A stretch of DNA of 64,000 nt from Paenibacillus andongensis (GCF_025369935.1 NZ_CP104467.1:2301001-2365000); one strand, 5' to 3'; shown: positions 27,961-36,908, counted from the first letter of the stretch. Notes: generated by a model from the sequence alone, not told the origin. Made by a program: numbers and translations.

Positions 27961-30225
27961 ATGAGACAGATTTTTAATTTTAACACGGAGTGGTTGTTCT
28001 GTGCCCAGGATGAGCCGCAAAGCAAACACAAGAACTATAAAGATGATCATTTCGAGGAGGTTAATCTCCCGCATACCAATAAACTAGTTCCTCATCACTA
28101 TTTTAGCGAATCGGACTATCAGTTTGTTTCTTGGTATCGGCGTCACATTGAGGTCCCTGCGGACTGGACGGGGAAAAGTCTAATTGTGGAGTTCGATGGT
28201 GTGATGTCTGTAACGGAGGTTTATGTCAATGGAGCCTTAGTAGGTGAGCATCAAGGGGGTTATACTTCCTTTTCATTCGAGATAAGCGAATGGGTTATAT
28301 GTGGGGAATCCAACGTGATTGCTGTCAGAGTTGATTCGACACGTAGACCAGATATCCCGCCGGAAGGGCGATTGGTCGATTATATGCTGTTCGGTGGCAT
28401 CTATCGGAATGTCCGACTTATCGTAACGAACGCTGTGTATATCGAGTGGGCCTCTTATGAGTGGAAAGATGTGACTGCACAGGAAGCTTCGATGGATGGC
28501 ACATTTCGGATTAACAATCGGGGTGAAGCGAGGACACTTATGCTGCACACCTCATTGCTCTCTCCCCTGGGTAAAGTCATTGAGCAAGTCATCACGCCAA
28601 TCATCGCGGAAGCCGGGGAAACAGAAGTGAGTCAGCTGACGCTGCACGTGAAAAACCCGCATTTGTGGAACATCGACGATCCCTATTTGTATGTAGTGAG
28701 GACGTCCTTGTGTGACACGGGGGTGGATAGCGCCCAAAACGATGTTCTGAATACCAGGGTGGGTATACGTAGTGCCGAGTTCCGTAAGGACGGGAAATTC
28801 TATCTCAATGGCCGTCCGCTCCAGCTGCGAGGCTTGAATCGCCATCAGATGTTCCCGTATTTGGGAGGCGCGATGTGTGAAAGGGGGCAGCGCAAAGATG
28901 CGGATATTTTAAAAGAGGAGTTAGGGCTCAACTTCGTTCGCTCCTCTCATTATCCAGCGGATCCCTCGTTTCTTGATCGTTGTGATGAGATTGGCTTGCT
29001 TGTGTTCGAGGAGCTGCCAGGCTGGCAATACATTGGTGATGCGGAGTGGAAGAACAAGGCGCTAGTTCAGCTGGAGGAAATGATCGTACGTGATCGCAAT
29101 CACCCTTCGATCTTCTTGTGGGGCGTTCGTATCAATGAGTCTCAGGACGATACTGAGTTCTATTTGCGGACAAATGCGCTTGCGCACAAGTTGGATCCAT
29201 CACGGGCTACTGGTGGCGTGCGCTGCATACAAGACAGCGAGTTTCTGGAAGATGTTTTTACGTACAACGATTTCTCACGCAATCGGGAAGGGAAAATCCT
29301 GCAGCCAAACCATTCGCCGTATCTCATTACGGAATATATGGGGCATATGTATCCGACGAAGTCGTATGACAGTGTGGAGCGGCAAATCAAACACGCGCTT
29401 GGTCATGCTCGTATTCAGAATGGGCAATACGGCGTTCCTCACATAGCAGGAGCAGCTGGATGGTGTGCCTTCGATTATAATACGCACCAGGATTTCGGTT
29501 CCGGTGATCGCATTTGCTATCATGGCGTCTGTGATATTTTCCGACTGCCGAAGTTTGCCGCACATTTTTACAGCAGTCAGCAGGAACCTAGCAAGCAGCC
29601 TGTCGTATTTATTGCCCGTTATTTGATCCCGTCCTTTAATGAGGACTTTCGGGATGTCGTTCCTGTATTTTCGAATTGTGAAGAAGCAGATTTATTTATT
29701 AATGGGGTTAAGGTTGCCTCAGAGCGCCCCGACTATGTGAATTATCCTAGCTTGCCCCATCCGCCGATTATGTTCACAGGCTGCAGTTGGTGGGAGTGGG
29801 GATCGAGTCTGCTAACGAGTCTCAAGGTTGTTGGCAAAATCGGCGGTATCGCAGTAGCCGAGCATGAGCTGTTTCCGATGGGTATTCCAGATCACTTGGT
29901 CCTACAGGCGGACGATCTCGAGCTTATCGCAGACGGTGCAGATTGCACCCGAGTAGTAGTTGCTTTGCGAGACAGCAAAGGGCAGACGCTGCAGCTTGCT
30001 CATCATGTGGTTTCATTCCATATCGAGGGTCCAGCGAGATTGATTGGTGAGAATCCCTTCAGCTTGGAAGCTGGCAGAGGCGCAGTGTATATTCAGGCAA
30101 CCAGAACGCCAGGGACAATTCGCTGCATAGCGATGGTGAAGGGGGGGATAACTGCTGAGGTGGTAATTCGATCGGGGGCGCTGCAAGCGCAAATCGTTCC
30201 TGTTCCACAGCGAAAAATTTATTAA
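27961..30225 (+). CDS. GH2 family beta-galactosidase-like glycoside hydrolase
   Basis: Retaining exo-glycosidase, cytoplasmic (no signal peptide). ATG 27961 follows AAAGAAAGGG; an in-frame start at 27871 lies within the hairpin region and lacks a ribosome site. N-terminal jelly-roll sugar-binding domain (VEFDGVMSVTEVYVNGALVGEHQGGYTSFSF), Ig-like domain, then TIM barrel with RGLNRHQMFPYLGGA, VRSSHYPADPSFLDRCDEIGL, candidate acid/base Glu in GVRINESQDD and nucleophile Glu in LITEYMGH. A C-terminal Ig-like module (LVLQADDLELIADGADCTRVVVALRD) ends it. 754 residues fits LacZ-type GH2 without the large C-terminal domain. Could also be a beta-glucuronidase or beta-mannosidase; specificity undetermined. 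Confidence 0.87.
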   Translation: MRQIFNFNTEWLFCAQDEPQSKHKNYKDDHFEEVNLPHTNKLVPHHYFSESDYQFVSWYRRHIEVPADWTGKSLIVEFDGVMSVTEVYVNGALVGEHQGGYTSFSFEISEWVICGESNVIAVRVDSTRRPDIPPEGRLVDYMLFGGIYRNVRLIVTNAVYIEWASYEWKDVTAQEASMDGTFRINNRGEARTLMLHTSLLSPLGKVIEQVITPIIAEAGETEVSQLTLHVKNPHLWNIDDPYLYVVRTSLCDTGVDSAQNDVLNTRVGIRSAEFRKDGKFYLNGRPLQLRGLNRHQMFPYLGGAMCERGQRKDADILKEELGLNFVRSSHYPADPSFLDRCDEIGLLVFEELPGWQYIGDAEWKNKALVQLEEMIVRDRNHPSIFLWGVRINESQDDTEFYLRTNALAHKLDPSRATGGVRCIQDSEFLEDVFTYNDFSRNREGKILQPNHSPYLITEYMGHMYPTKSYDSVERQIKHALGHARIQNGQYGVPHIAGAAGWCAFDYNTHQDFGSGDRICYHGVCDIFRLPKFAAHFYSSQQEPSKQPVVFIARYLIPSFNEDFRDVVPVFSNCEEADLFINGVKVASERPDYVNYPSLPHPPIMFTGCSWWEWGSSLLTSLKVVGKIGGIAVAEHELFPMGIPDHLVLQADDLELIADGADCTRVVVALRDSKGQTLQLAHHVVSFHIEGPARLIGENPFSLEAGRGAVYIQATRTPGTIRCIAMVKGGITAEVVIRSGALQAQIVPVPQRKIY

Positions 30226-30226
30226 T

Positions 30227-30445
30227 GAATTCAACTGCAGAGAGGGCAGACGAATGGTAGTTACATTCAACCTGCCCTTTCCGATTGATTGTGTGGTGAA
30301 GCGCCCGAAAGAAAAGGAATCATTATTCGGCTTCAAATAGGGAGAAATTCGCTTGTCTTTTCCGGTTCAAACTCATGAACCCATCGCATGATCGCTGTAT
30401 GAGCGATATGTAAGCCCCGCTCTTCCAACATCGAAAGAGCTGCTG
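30227..30445 (-). mobile_element. Decayed IS6-family transposase remnant (copy 1)
   Basis: On the minus strand, pieces of an IS6 (IS26/IS431-like) transposase survive: LEERGLHIAHT and AIMRWVHEFEPE (N-terminal helix-turn-helix), YLKPNNDS, then RKGQVECNYHSSALSAVEF (C-terminus). The catalytic DDE core is gone and frames are broken. It abuts the GH2 stop, so its insertion and decay define the end of the glycan locus here. Confidence 0.75.
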
Positions 30446-30476
30446 GGCATTGTGAACAGGATTTACGTTGCTTTGA

Positions 30477-30992
30477 GTTCACAATGTCAAAAAATTCGAC
30501 AATACAGGGGAAGATTTGGAGGATTTGATTAGCATTGGGACGATCGGATTGATCAAAGCCATCGAGTCGTTCTCGCCGAACAAAGGGACTAAGCTCGCGA
30601 CTTTTGCAGCTCGCTGTATCGAGAACGAGATTCTAATGCATTTACGCTCGCTGAAAAAGACGAGGAAAGATGTGTCCTTGCATGACCCTATCGGAACGGA
30701 CAAAGAGGGAAATGAAATTACTTTAATTGATATCCTCGGCACGCAGGCCGACGATGTGGTGGATAAGGTACAGCTCAAAATAGAGAAGAGTAAAATCTAT
30801 CGGAACTTGGAAATCTTGGACGATCGCGAGAAGGAGGTCGTCGTTGGCCGGTTTGGGTTGGAGCTTGGTGGTGAAGAGCGGACACAGAGGGAGATTGCGA
30901 AGGAGCTGGGAATCAGTCGCAGCTATGTGTCGAGGATTGAGAAAAGGGCGCTCATGAAGCTGTATCATGAGTTTTATAAGGCGAAGCGGTAA
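30477..30992 (+). pseudogene. sigK: 5'-truncated sigma-K gene
   Basis: Encodes [73 protein letters not shown] and [19 protein letters not shown]. These are regions 2 to 4.2 of the late mother-cell sporulation factor sigma-K, recognisable by [13 protein letters not shown]. The first ~65 residues (pro-sequence and region 1.2) are missing, and an in-frame TGA at 30474 precedes the homology. An internal ATG at 30516 has no proper ribosome site. Either a dead duplicate truncated by the adjacent IS6 relic, or the 3' half of a sigK split by an intervening element whose 5' half lies outside this window. C-terminal 160 residues are intact and in frame. Confidence 0.8.
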
Positions 30993-31073
30993 GATATCAG
31001 GTAACAGTAGATTTGATGAATCGCATTTCTTCATTGTTTGGGATCTTGGGATCGCTAAATGGAGGAGAATGGT

Positions 31074-31748
31074 ATGAGCATAATTCAAATCGATCATGTC
31101 TGTAAGCAATATGTGATGGGTGGGGAAACCATACGTGCGCTCGACGTTGTGACCTTGGAAATTGAACAAGGAGAAATTGTCGCAATTATGGGCCCGTCAG
31201 GCTCGGGGAAATCAACACTGATGAATATCATCGGCTGTTTGGATGTCTCAGATACGGGATCGTATGTTCTAGATGGCAAGGCGATTAACCAGATGAAGGA
31301 TGCACAGTTGGCTGAGATTCGGAATCGGAAAATCGGATTTGTTTTTCAAAGCTTTAATTTGCTTCCAAGATTGAGTGCGTACGAGAATGTGGAGTTGCCG
31401 CTGATTTATCGGGGAATGACGAGGAAGGAACGAGAGCCGCTTGTTATGAAGGCGTTGGAAGCAGTGGACTTAATAGATCGAAGGAAACATATGCCTTCGG
31501 AGTTATCCGGCGGACAGCAGCAGCGTGTGGCGATCGCTCGCACGTTAGCGGGAGATCCGGACATTATTTTGGCGGATGAGCCGACGGGGGCGCTGGACTC
31601 GAAGACGGGCATTGAGATCATGGATATTTTCACGAGATTGAATGATCAAGGTCGGACGATTATTTTAATCACGCATGATCATGTGATCGCGCAGCAGGCG
31701 AAGCGAGTTGTAAGGTTTCGGGATGGGCGGTTGTTGGAGAGCGTTTAG
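31074..31748 (+). CDS. ABC transporter ATPase, MacB/LolD type, orphan
   Basis: ATP-binding subunit of the MacB/LolD/SalX family. Walker A GPSGSGKST near residue 38, Q-loop FVFQSFNLLPRLSAYENVELPL, signature LSGGQQQRVAIART, Walker B ILADEPTGALD and H-loop ITHDH. ATG 31074 lies 7 bases after GGAGGA (31061-31066). 225 residues is full length. Normally followed by a FtsX/MacB-type permease, but downstream there is only an IS6 relic, so its partner has been lost or lies elsewhere. Its position between two IS6 remnants suggests it is a passenger. Confidence 0.85.
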   Translation: MSIIQIDHVCKQYVMGGETIRALDVVTLEIEQGEIVAIMGPSGSGKSTLMNIIGCLDVSDTGSYVLDGKAINQMKDAQLAEIRNRKIGFVFQSFNLLPRLSAYENVELPLIYRGMTRKEREPLVMKALEAVDLIDRRKHMPSELSGGQQQRVAIARTLAGDPDIILADEPTGALDSKTGIEIMDIFTRLNDQGRTIILITHDHVIAQQAKRVVRFRDGRLLESV

Positions 31749-31962
31749 TTGGTGAAGAATGGGACCAGGACTCCTTGGGAAATAGGGGGTTCCGGTTTGT
31801 TTTTCTTGTTGTAAGCAGAAGATAAAGCGCTTCCATCGTCCAAAAGCGCGAGAGGGGGGTCAGAAGGAGTTGATGCGATTGGATAAGGCTGGTAAACCAG
31901 CTACGGGCGAATACCCAACTGGGATTTTGCAATAAAAACATTCATGACCCTCGTCGGGTCAC

Positions 31963-31994
31963 AAGCTATAATGAAAATTTATCATAGCTTTTTT
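31963..31994 (+). terminator. Rho-independent terminator
   Basis: AGCTAT ... ATAGCT stem followed by TTTTTT, directly abutting the inverted-repeat end of the IS6 relic. A GACCC/GGGTC mini-hairpin lies just upstream (about 31947-31961). Confidence 0.6.
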
Positions 31995-32418
31995 GGTTCT
32001 GGTGCAAGGATTAAAAAAGTTCACAGTTACCCGACAAACTATACTTTGTCTATGCCACTAAACCAAATATCTTATTGAGCCATTCAACAGCAGAGAGGAC
32101 AGACGAATTATCATTGGCCTGCCCTTTCCTTATCATATGCAAGGCCTCAATTCCCTTTAACGATTTTTCAGATAACATGAAATCAATGGTTTTCCCCATA
32201 GAATCAACTGCCCGGTATAGATACTTCCACTGACCTTTGACTTTGATGTAGGTTTCGTCAGTCCTCCAAGAATCGTTTGTAGGTTTCAAAAAGGGACGGA
32301 TTCATTTGTCGATTTCGGATCCAAATTCATGGACCCATCTCATGATCGTTGTATGAGAAATCTTTAATCCTCGTTCGCTCATCATTTCAATAGTTTTGCA
32401 CCACAACTCATACAGGTA
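31995..32418 (-). mobile_element. Decayed IS6-family element (copy 2) with one terminal repeat
   Basis: GGTTCTGGTGCAAGG at 31995-32009 resembles IS6-family terminal repeats. On the minus strand the transposase reads MMSERGLKISHTT, IMRWVHEFGSEIDK, a TGA stop where Arg is expected, then IRPFLKPTNDSWRTDE, TYIKVKGQWKYLYRAVDS and MGKTIDFMLS. It then jumps directly to GIEALHMIRKGQ and ends SAVEWLNKIFGLVA. An internal deletion has removed the second Asp and the Glu of the DDE triad. The other terminal repeat is not visible. Non-autonomous and dead. Confidence 0.85.
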
Positions 32419-32432
32419 CTATTTCCAGGAAT

Positions 32433-32760
32433 TCAATAACGACCCGGTGTTTCTTTCCCAATAAAGTTAGTAAGATCCGATGTTTCAACATCATACATAA
32501 CTTCAATTTCTTTTTAAAACAGAAGCTTCTCTTTTTCGAGTAAGTTAGAAAGAGATAGTTGTTGTTTTGGTTGTTGTTCTTCTGCATTTAGAACTCTCTT
32601 TAGCCCAGCAACATAGTTTTTTAAAGGGCGACCACCAACGATTTTAACCCCTTTATTTTCTTCATTAACAATGATAATAGTAGGAGCCCTCTAGCACCAA
32701 TTTTTCTAGTTAGTGAGAAGTCTTCATTTTATATAATTCGCAAGCGTCAAATCCAGCACA
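32433..32760 (-). pseudogene. DsbA-family oxidoreductase remnant
   Basis: Minus-strand fragments read EDFSLTRKIGARG, then after a one-base deletion PTIIIVNEENKGVKIVGG, RPLKNYVAGLKRVLNAEE, LSLSNLLEKEKLLF, a TAA stop, and KEIEVMYDVETSDL before the final stop. This is the C-terminal part of a DsbA/FrnE-like thioredoxin-fold protein (cis-Pro in G-[F]PT). The N-terminal CxxC half is absent. At least one frameshift and one nonsense change are visible. It adjoins the IS6 relic, which may have truncated it. Confidence 0.7.
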
Positions 32761-32878
32761 CCTAAGCTTTCTCTTATTGTGGAGCCGTATAGTGCAATAA
32801 AGGAACATTTTTGGTTTATTTACGGCAACATTAGCTATTAACAACGGGCTATAATTGAACTAAGAACAAATCGATGTG

Positions 32879-34051
32879 ATGAAAGAAGGTAATGAGAAAT
32901 TGTTACAAGCAAACGATCAGCAATGGCTACAGGACGTCATTGGCAAGTTTAAAGCTAAAATGGAATGGGTTAGCGTAAAATCCAAGCTTAAAATCCCTTA
33001 TACAACGGTAAATGGCACATATGACGACCGTGCAACAGAAAACCCGACGGGAGACTTGGCAGATGGAATTAACTGGTGGACTAACGGTTTTTGGGGTGGC
33101 ATGATGTGGCTGATGTATCACCAGACCGGCAGAGAGGAATACAAAAAAATCGCGGAGATCTCTGAAGAAAAGCTGGATCGGTGCTTTGAGGAATACTATG
33201 GGCTGCACCATGATGTCGGGTTTATGTGGCTGCCGACAAGTGTAGCAAATTATAGATTGACAAAGAATCCGGAATCGAGAAAACGTGCCTTGCATGCGGC
33301 GAACCTTCTGGCTGGACGGTTCAACTTGGCCGGCGGTTTTATCCGGGCTTGGAACGATTTGCAGGAGGGGGATACGAGAGGCTGGGCTATTATTGATTGC
33401 ATGTTAAATATTCCGCTTCTCTACTGGGCTTCGGAAGAAACGAAGGATCCCCGCTTTAAGCAAATCGCGATGAAGCATGCAGATACCGCGATTGATGCCT
33501 TTGTCAGATCGGATGGCTCTGTCAATCATATTGTGGAATTTGATCCTGAACATGGTGGCGTTGTTCGTACTTATGGCGGCCAAGGGTATGAAGAAGGGTC
33601 ATCGTGGACCAGAGGCCAGGCTTGGGGATTGTATGGGTTTATGATGAGCTATATTCATACGCAGAAGGACGAATATTTACAGACGGCAAAACGAATCGCG
33701 CATTATTTCATGGCCAATATTCCGGAAGATGGCGTCATTCCGGTCGATTTCAGACAGCCGGTAGAACCAAGACTGGAAGACGATACGGCAGCTGTTGTTG
33801 CAGCCTGCGGGTTAATCGAGATTGCGAAGGTCGTCGGCACATATGAGCAGCGCCTCTTTATTGATGCAGCGGTTAAACTGCTCATAGCGGTCGATAAGCG
33901 CAGCGATTGGACACAAGCGTCGGACGCCATTGTTCAATACGGATCCGGGTCGTATCATGTGAAGAAACACCATCACCCGATTATTTATGGTGATTATTAT
34001 TTCATGGAAGCAATCTTCAAGTTAAAGGGCAATGACTTGTATCTCTGGTAG
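32879..34051 (+). CDS. GH88 unsaturated glucuronyl hydrolase
   Basis: Hydrolyses the unsaturated uronic acid left at the non-reducing end of oligosaccharides by polysaccharide lyases, by hydration of the double bond. (alpha/alpha)6-barrel signatures: GINWWTNGFWGGMMWLMY, YYGLHHDVGFMWLP (Asp corresponding to the conserved D88 of Bacillus GL1 UGL), WAIIDCMLNIPLLYW (conserved D149), GSSWTRGQAWGLYGF, and HHPIIYGDYYFMEAI. About 390 residues is typical; no signal peptide, so cytoplasmic. Start uncertain: GTG 32876/ATG 32879 lack a ribosome site, whereas TTG 32900 lies 10 bases after AAGAAGG. Its substrate logic fits the beta-helix (lyase-fold) domain encoded at 10026. Confidence 0.88.
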   Translation: MKEGNEKLLQANDQQWLQDVIGKFKAKMEWVSVKSKLKIPYTTVNGTYDDRATENPTGDLADGINWWTNGFWGGMMWLMYHQTGREEYKKIAEISEEKLDRCFEEYYGLHHDVGFMWLPTSVANYRLTKNPESRKRALHAANLLAGRFNLAGGFIRAWNDLQEGDTRGWAIIDCMLNIPLLYWASEETKDPRFKQIAMKHADTAIDAFVRSDGSVNHIVEFDPEHGGVVRTYGGQGYEEGSSWTRGQAWGLYGFMMSYIHTQKDEYLQTAKRIAHYFMANIPEDGVIPVDFRQPVEPRLEDDTAAVVAACGLIEIAKVVGTYEQRLFIDAAVKLLIAVDKRSDWTQASDAIVQYGSGSYHVKKHHHPIIYGDYYFMEAIFKLKGNDLYLW

Positions 34052-34095
34052 GCTCACTCCGGCTGGCTCCATCCTCATATTGGAGGTTCATATCT

Positions 34096-34980
34096 TTATT
34101 CGAGTTCTCGGGATGCAGTCCGGTATTTAAGTGGTGTCGTCCCAATAACTTTTTTGAACAGTCGGATGAAATAGGAGACGTTAGGGTATCCGACTTCTGC
34201 GGAGATCCGTTCTACGGAATATTCGGAGTTCTGCAGTAGTCGGCATGCCTGCTTGATCCTTCTTGCCGTAATATATTCTGACAAATTGCCTCCGGTCTCC
34301 CGTTGGAATAACCGGGAAATATAGAACTTGGAGAGATGTAGCCGTTCTGCTATCGCCTCCAGATGAATCCCTTCGGCGTAATGTTCTTCAACCCAGTCCA
34401 TAATCCGTTCAGCATAAGAAAAAGGACGAACCTCGATCGCAGTGTCTTTCTGCTGCCGGGTCTCCGGGCAAGTGAAAGCAGCGGCCTCAAGAATGTGGAG
34501 AAGCAGTATCGTCATGTCTTCCTCTTCGTCGAGACCATTTTTTGTTTGGTATCTGTCATTGTACATCGCGAAAACTTGTTCCAGAAAGCCGAGTCGGGGC
34601 TGAAAATCGAGTGGCTCGGAATGCCGTACGCTTTTCCATAGCCGCTCAAAAATAGCGTGCCGAGACCGAAAAGGAAGCAGTGCCCGATTGAAGTAATGAG
34701 GATCAAAAAACATAATCGTCCGTACATATGGTGTGGCCTCGCTTACATTAGCGTAAACTTTATGAAGTTGAAAGGGTTGGAAGAAAAACATCATGCCTGG
34801 GCGCATTTCAAAAGTCTTCTGATTAGCGATTACAAATCCATTGCCTTGATGGATAAAAAGAATCTCGCAGCACTGGTGCCAGTGGTAAAAACCCGGATAA
34901 GATGTCGTTGAACGGCTTGTCGGACCGTATAATAAAGGTCTATTTTGCAGCTGAACAGGTTCGAATAAATAGTTCATCAT
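34096..34980 (-). CDS. AraC-family transcriptional regulator with cupin sensor domain
   Basis: One-component sugar-responsive regulator. N-terminal cupin (about 25-95: YHWHQCCEILFIHQGNGFVIANQ, MRPGMMFFFQPFQLH) for ligand binding, C-terminal double helix-turn-helix (IHLEAIAERLHLSKFYISRLF; VGYPNVSYFIRLFKKVIGTTP). GGAGG lies just before the ATG pair at 34980. It is convergent with the GH88 gene and divergent from the broken GH28 gene, so it probably regulated one or both. Confidence 0.9.
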   Translation of the reverse strand: MMNYLFEPVQLQNRPLLYGPTSRSTTSYPGFYHWHQCCEILFIHQGNGFVIANQKTFEMRPGMMFFFQPFQLHKVYANVSEATPYVRTIMFFDPHYFNRALLPFRSRHAIFERLWKSVRHSEPLDFQPRLGFLEQVFAMYNDRYQTKNGLDEEEDMTILLLHILEAAAFTCPETRQQKDTAIEVRPFSYAERIMDWVEEHYAEGIHLEAIAERLHLSKFYISRLFQRETGGNLSEYITARRIKQACRLLQNSEYSVERISAEVGYPNVSYFIRLFKKVIGTTPLKYRTASRELE

Positions 34981-35096
34981 GTCCTCCGTCTAGATCGAGT
35001 TTAGTCCATATAGTATAGCAAGGCGGATTGAGAAATTAAACTAGCAACAAAGTGTGATGGATTTGATTGAGGCGCCAATAAAAAGGAGAGAGAGTT

Positions 35097-35341
35097 ATGC
35101 AGGATTTATATGACGTTAAGGAATACGGTGCCAAAGGGATGGCATAACCGTTGACACAAAAGCCATTCAGCAAGCGATTAACAATTGCTTCGCGGCAGGC
35201 GGCGGGGCTGTTATATTAAAGGCCGGAACCTTTGTTTCCGGTACTCTTTTTTTGCGGGCCAATGTATATTTGCAGATCAATGCGTCGGCAATCTTGTTGG
35301 CTAGTCCCAATATAGGTAACTCTCCCAATTTTATCCATTAG
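35097..35341 (+). pseudogene. GH28 polygalacturonase-like gene, frameshifted and truncated
   Basis: A good ribosome site (AAAAGGAGAG) and ATG open MQDLYDVKEYGAKG. A one-base deletion near 35140 (GGGATGGC where GGGGATGGC is expected) then shifts to DGITVDTKAIQQAINN, AAGGGAVILKAGTFVSGTLF and LQINASAILLASPNIGN, the N-terminal signature of GH28 pectinases. Sequence after about 35322 is unrelated. About 75 of an expected ~450 residues remain, so the gene was both frameshifted and cut. Confidence 0.82.
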
Positions 35342-35438
35342 TACTAAATCCTGCCTATTTATTCGGATTGAGGCTGTCCGCTTCATTGCATATAATGAAG
35401 GTACCACCCTTCGGGGAGATCAGTAAGGGAGGCCCACG

Positions 35439-36395
35439 ATGAACGAGACCGCATTTGACGAACCATTATTTGCAAGCTTGAAGCCGGGCTTAACCTCGTT
35501 CTGTTACCGAATGCTAGGCTCCATGGACGATGCGGACGATGCCGTTCAGGAGACGAGTATTCGGGTCTGGCAGAGCTGGAGCACGTTCAGACAGGATTCC
35601 TCGTTCAAAACTTGGGTCTATCGGATTGCCTCCAACCTGTGCTTGGACAAGCTGAGACAATCCAAACGCCGCGCGCTTCCCGTTGACCTGTTCGACCCGG
35701 CCGTCGCCATCGTCGAGCCGCGCGACACGCTGCCGGACTCTGCCTGGATCTGGCCGTCTCCCGACTTTGGGGGCAATCCGGAGGATCGGCTCGTCCGCAG
35801 AGATACCCTTCAACTGTGCTTCATCGCTCTCCTGCAGAACTTGCCTTCGCGGCAGCGCGCGGTACTCATTTTGAAGGATGTATTTGAATGGTCCTCCAAG
35901 CAGATCGCGGAAACGTTGGCGATGTCGCCGACAGCGGTGAACAGCGCCTTGCAAAGAGCCCGAGAGACGATGGGCCGGGCGCAGCTTCGCTCGGATGAGC
36001 TCAGCAGCATGGACGTTCAACCGGAGCAGCAGCTGCTGTCTCGGTATGTGGAGGCCTTCGAGCAATTCGATATTGCTGCGCTCGTCGCGTTGTTCCACGA
36101 GGAAGGCTGCATGTCGATGCCGCCATTCGAGATGTGGATCCGAGGCAAGGAAGATTTGTCCGCCTTCTATTCGCTTACTCGCTGGCATTGCGAAGGTTCG
36201 CGATTTGTGCCCATTACGGTGAATGGCGGTTATCCGGCGTTGGCCCAGTATATGCCGAGCAAAGAGGGCTCTGGCCTGGTACCCTGGGGCATCCACGTCA
36301 TCGAAACCAAAGAAAATCAAATCCTGCACGTTCAAAACTTCATTCATACGCCATTATTTTCGCGATTTGGGCTGCCTGAGCGAATTGACCAATGA
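35439..36395 (+). CDS. ECF-type RNA polymerase sigma factor with C-terminal SnoaL-like domain
   Basis: Sigma-70 family factor with region 2 (YRMLGSMDDADDAVQETSIRVWQ, SSFKTWVYRIASNLCLDKLR), region 4 (LPSRQRAVLILKDVFEWSSKQIAETLAMSPTAVNSALQRAR) and a SnoaL/NTF2-like tail (about 210-315: FDIAALVALFHEEG, MPPFEMWIRGKEDL). The layout fits the sigma-G-like TIGR02960 group, whose tail replaces an anti-sigma factor. 318 residues. The following AHSA1-like gene lies 76 bases downstream and may be a target or partner. Base composition is more GC-rich than in the surrounding small genes. Confidence 0.88.
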   Translation: MNETAFDEPLFASLKPGLTSFCYRMLGSMDDADDAVQETSIRVWQSWSTFRQDSSFKTWVYRIASNLCLDKLRQSKRRALPVDLFDPAVAIVEPRDTLPDSAWIWPSPDFGGNPEDRLVRRDTLQLCFIALLQNLPSRQRAVLILKDVFEWSSKQIAETLAMSPTAVNSALQRARETMGRAQLRSDELSSMDVQPEQQLLSRYVEAFEQFDIAALVALFHEEGCMSMPPFEMWIRGKEDLSAFYSLTRWHCEGSRFVPITVNGGYPALAQYMPSKEGSGLVPWGIHVIETKENQILHVQNFIHTPLFSRFGLPERIDQ

Positions 36396-36471
36396 ATTTC
36401 GTCATTGGCTTACGTCTATATCATTGAGAATAACCAAACGACGAATATCATGAGAGAGGTGTCTATTTAAA

Positions 36472-36897
36472 ATGGAAACGAGTCAACCGACGAAAGTAAC
36501 CGTGCAAGTCGTCATTCAAGCCCCTGTCGAGAAGGTATGGCGCTATTGGACCGAGCCGGATCACATCACGAAGTGGAATCAAGCGTCCGAGGACTGGCAT
36601 GCGCCGAGAGCCGAAAACGATCTGCGGGTCGGCGGCAAGTTTCTGACACGGATGGAAGCGAAGGATGGCAGCATGGGCTTTGATTTTGGCGGCGTCTACG
36701 ATGTCGTGAATCGGCATGAGGCGATCGGCTACACCATGGAAGACGGAAGAAGAGTGGATATTGCTTTCGTCGATCAAGGGAATGAGACGAAGGTCATTGA
36801 AACGTTCGACGCGGAAAGCTCCAATCCCGTCGAGTTCCAGCAAGCAGGCTGGCAAGCGATCATGGACAATTTCAAAGCCTATACCGAACAAAACTAA
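36472..36897 (+). CDS. SRPBCC/AHSA1-family protein
   Basis: START-like fold protein (Aha1/CalC group): VQVVIQAPVEKVWRYWTEPDHITKWNQASEDWHAP near the N-terminus, then GGKFLTRMEAKDG, FDFGGVYDVV, and a C-terminal helix GWQAIMDNFKAYTEQN. 141 residues is full length. Likely binds a small hydrophobic ligand or is a stress-responsive protein. Such genes frequently sit beside SnoaL-tailed ECF sigmas. Confidence 0.85.
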   Translation: METSQPTKVTVQVVIQAPVEKVWRYWTEPDHITKWNQASEDWHAPRAENDLRVGGKFLTRMEAKDGSMGFDFGGVYDVVNRHEAIGYTMEDGRRVDIAFVDQGNETKVIETFDAESSNPVEFQQAGWQAIMDNFKAYTEQN

Positions 36898-36908
36898 TCA
36901 TCGCGAAG

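Noticed and set aside
30516-30992. Functional short sigma factor starting at ATG 30516
   Set aside because: Sigma-K homology continues in frame upstream of this ATG to about 30477, and no ribosome site precedes it; it is a truncated sigK.
32050-32289. Intact small transposase gene on the minus strand
   Set aside because: The open frame is only the central and C-terminal part of an IS6 transposase, with a stop just upstream and the catalytic core deleted.
35514-36347. Long minus-strand open frame across the first sigma factor
   Set aside because: Shadow frame of a GC-rich plus-strand gene with clear sigma-70 motifs.
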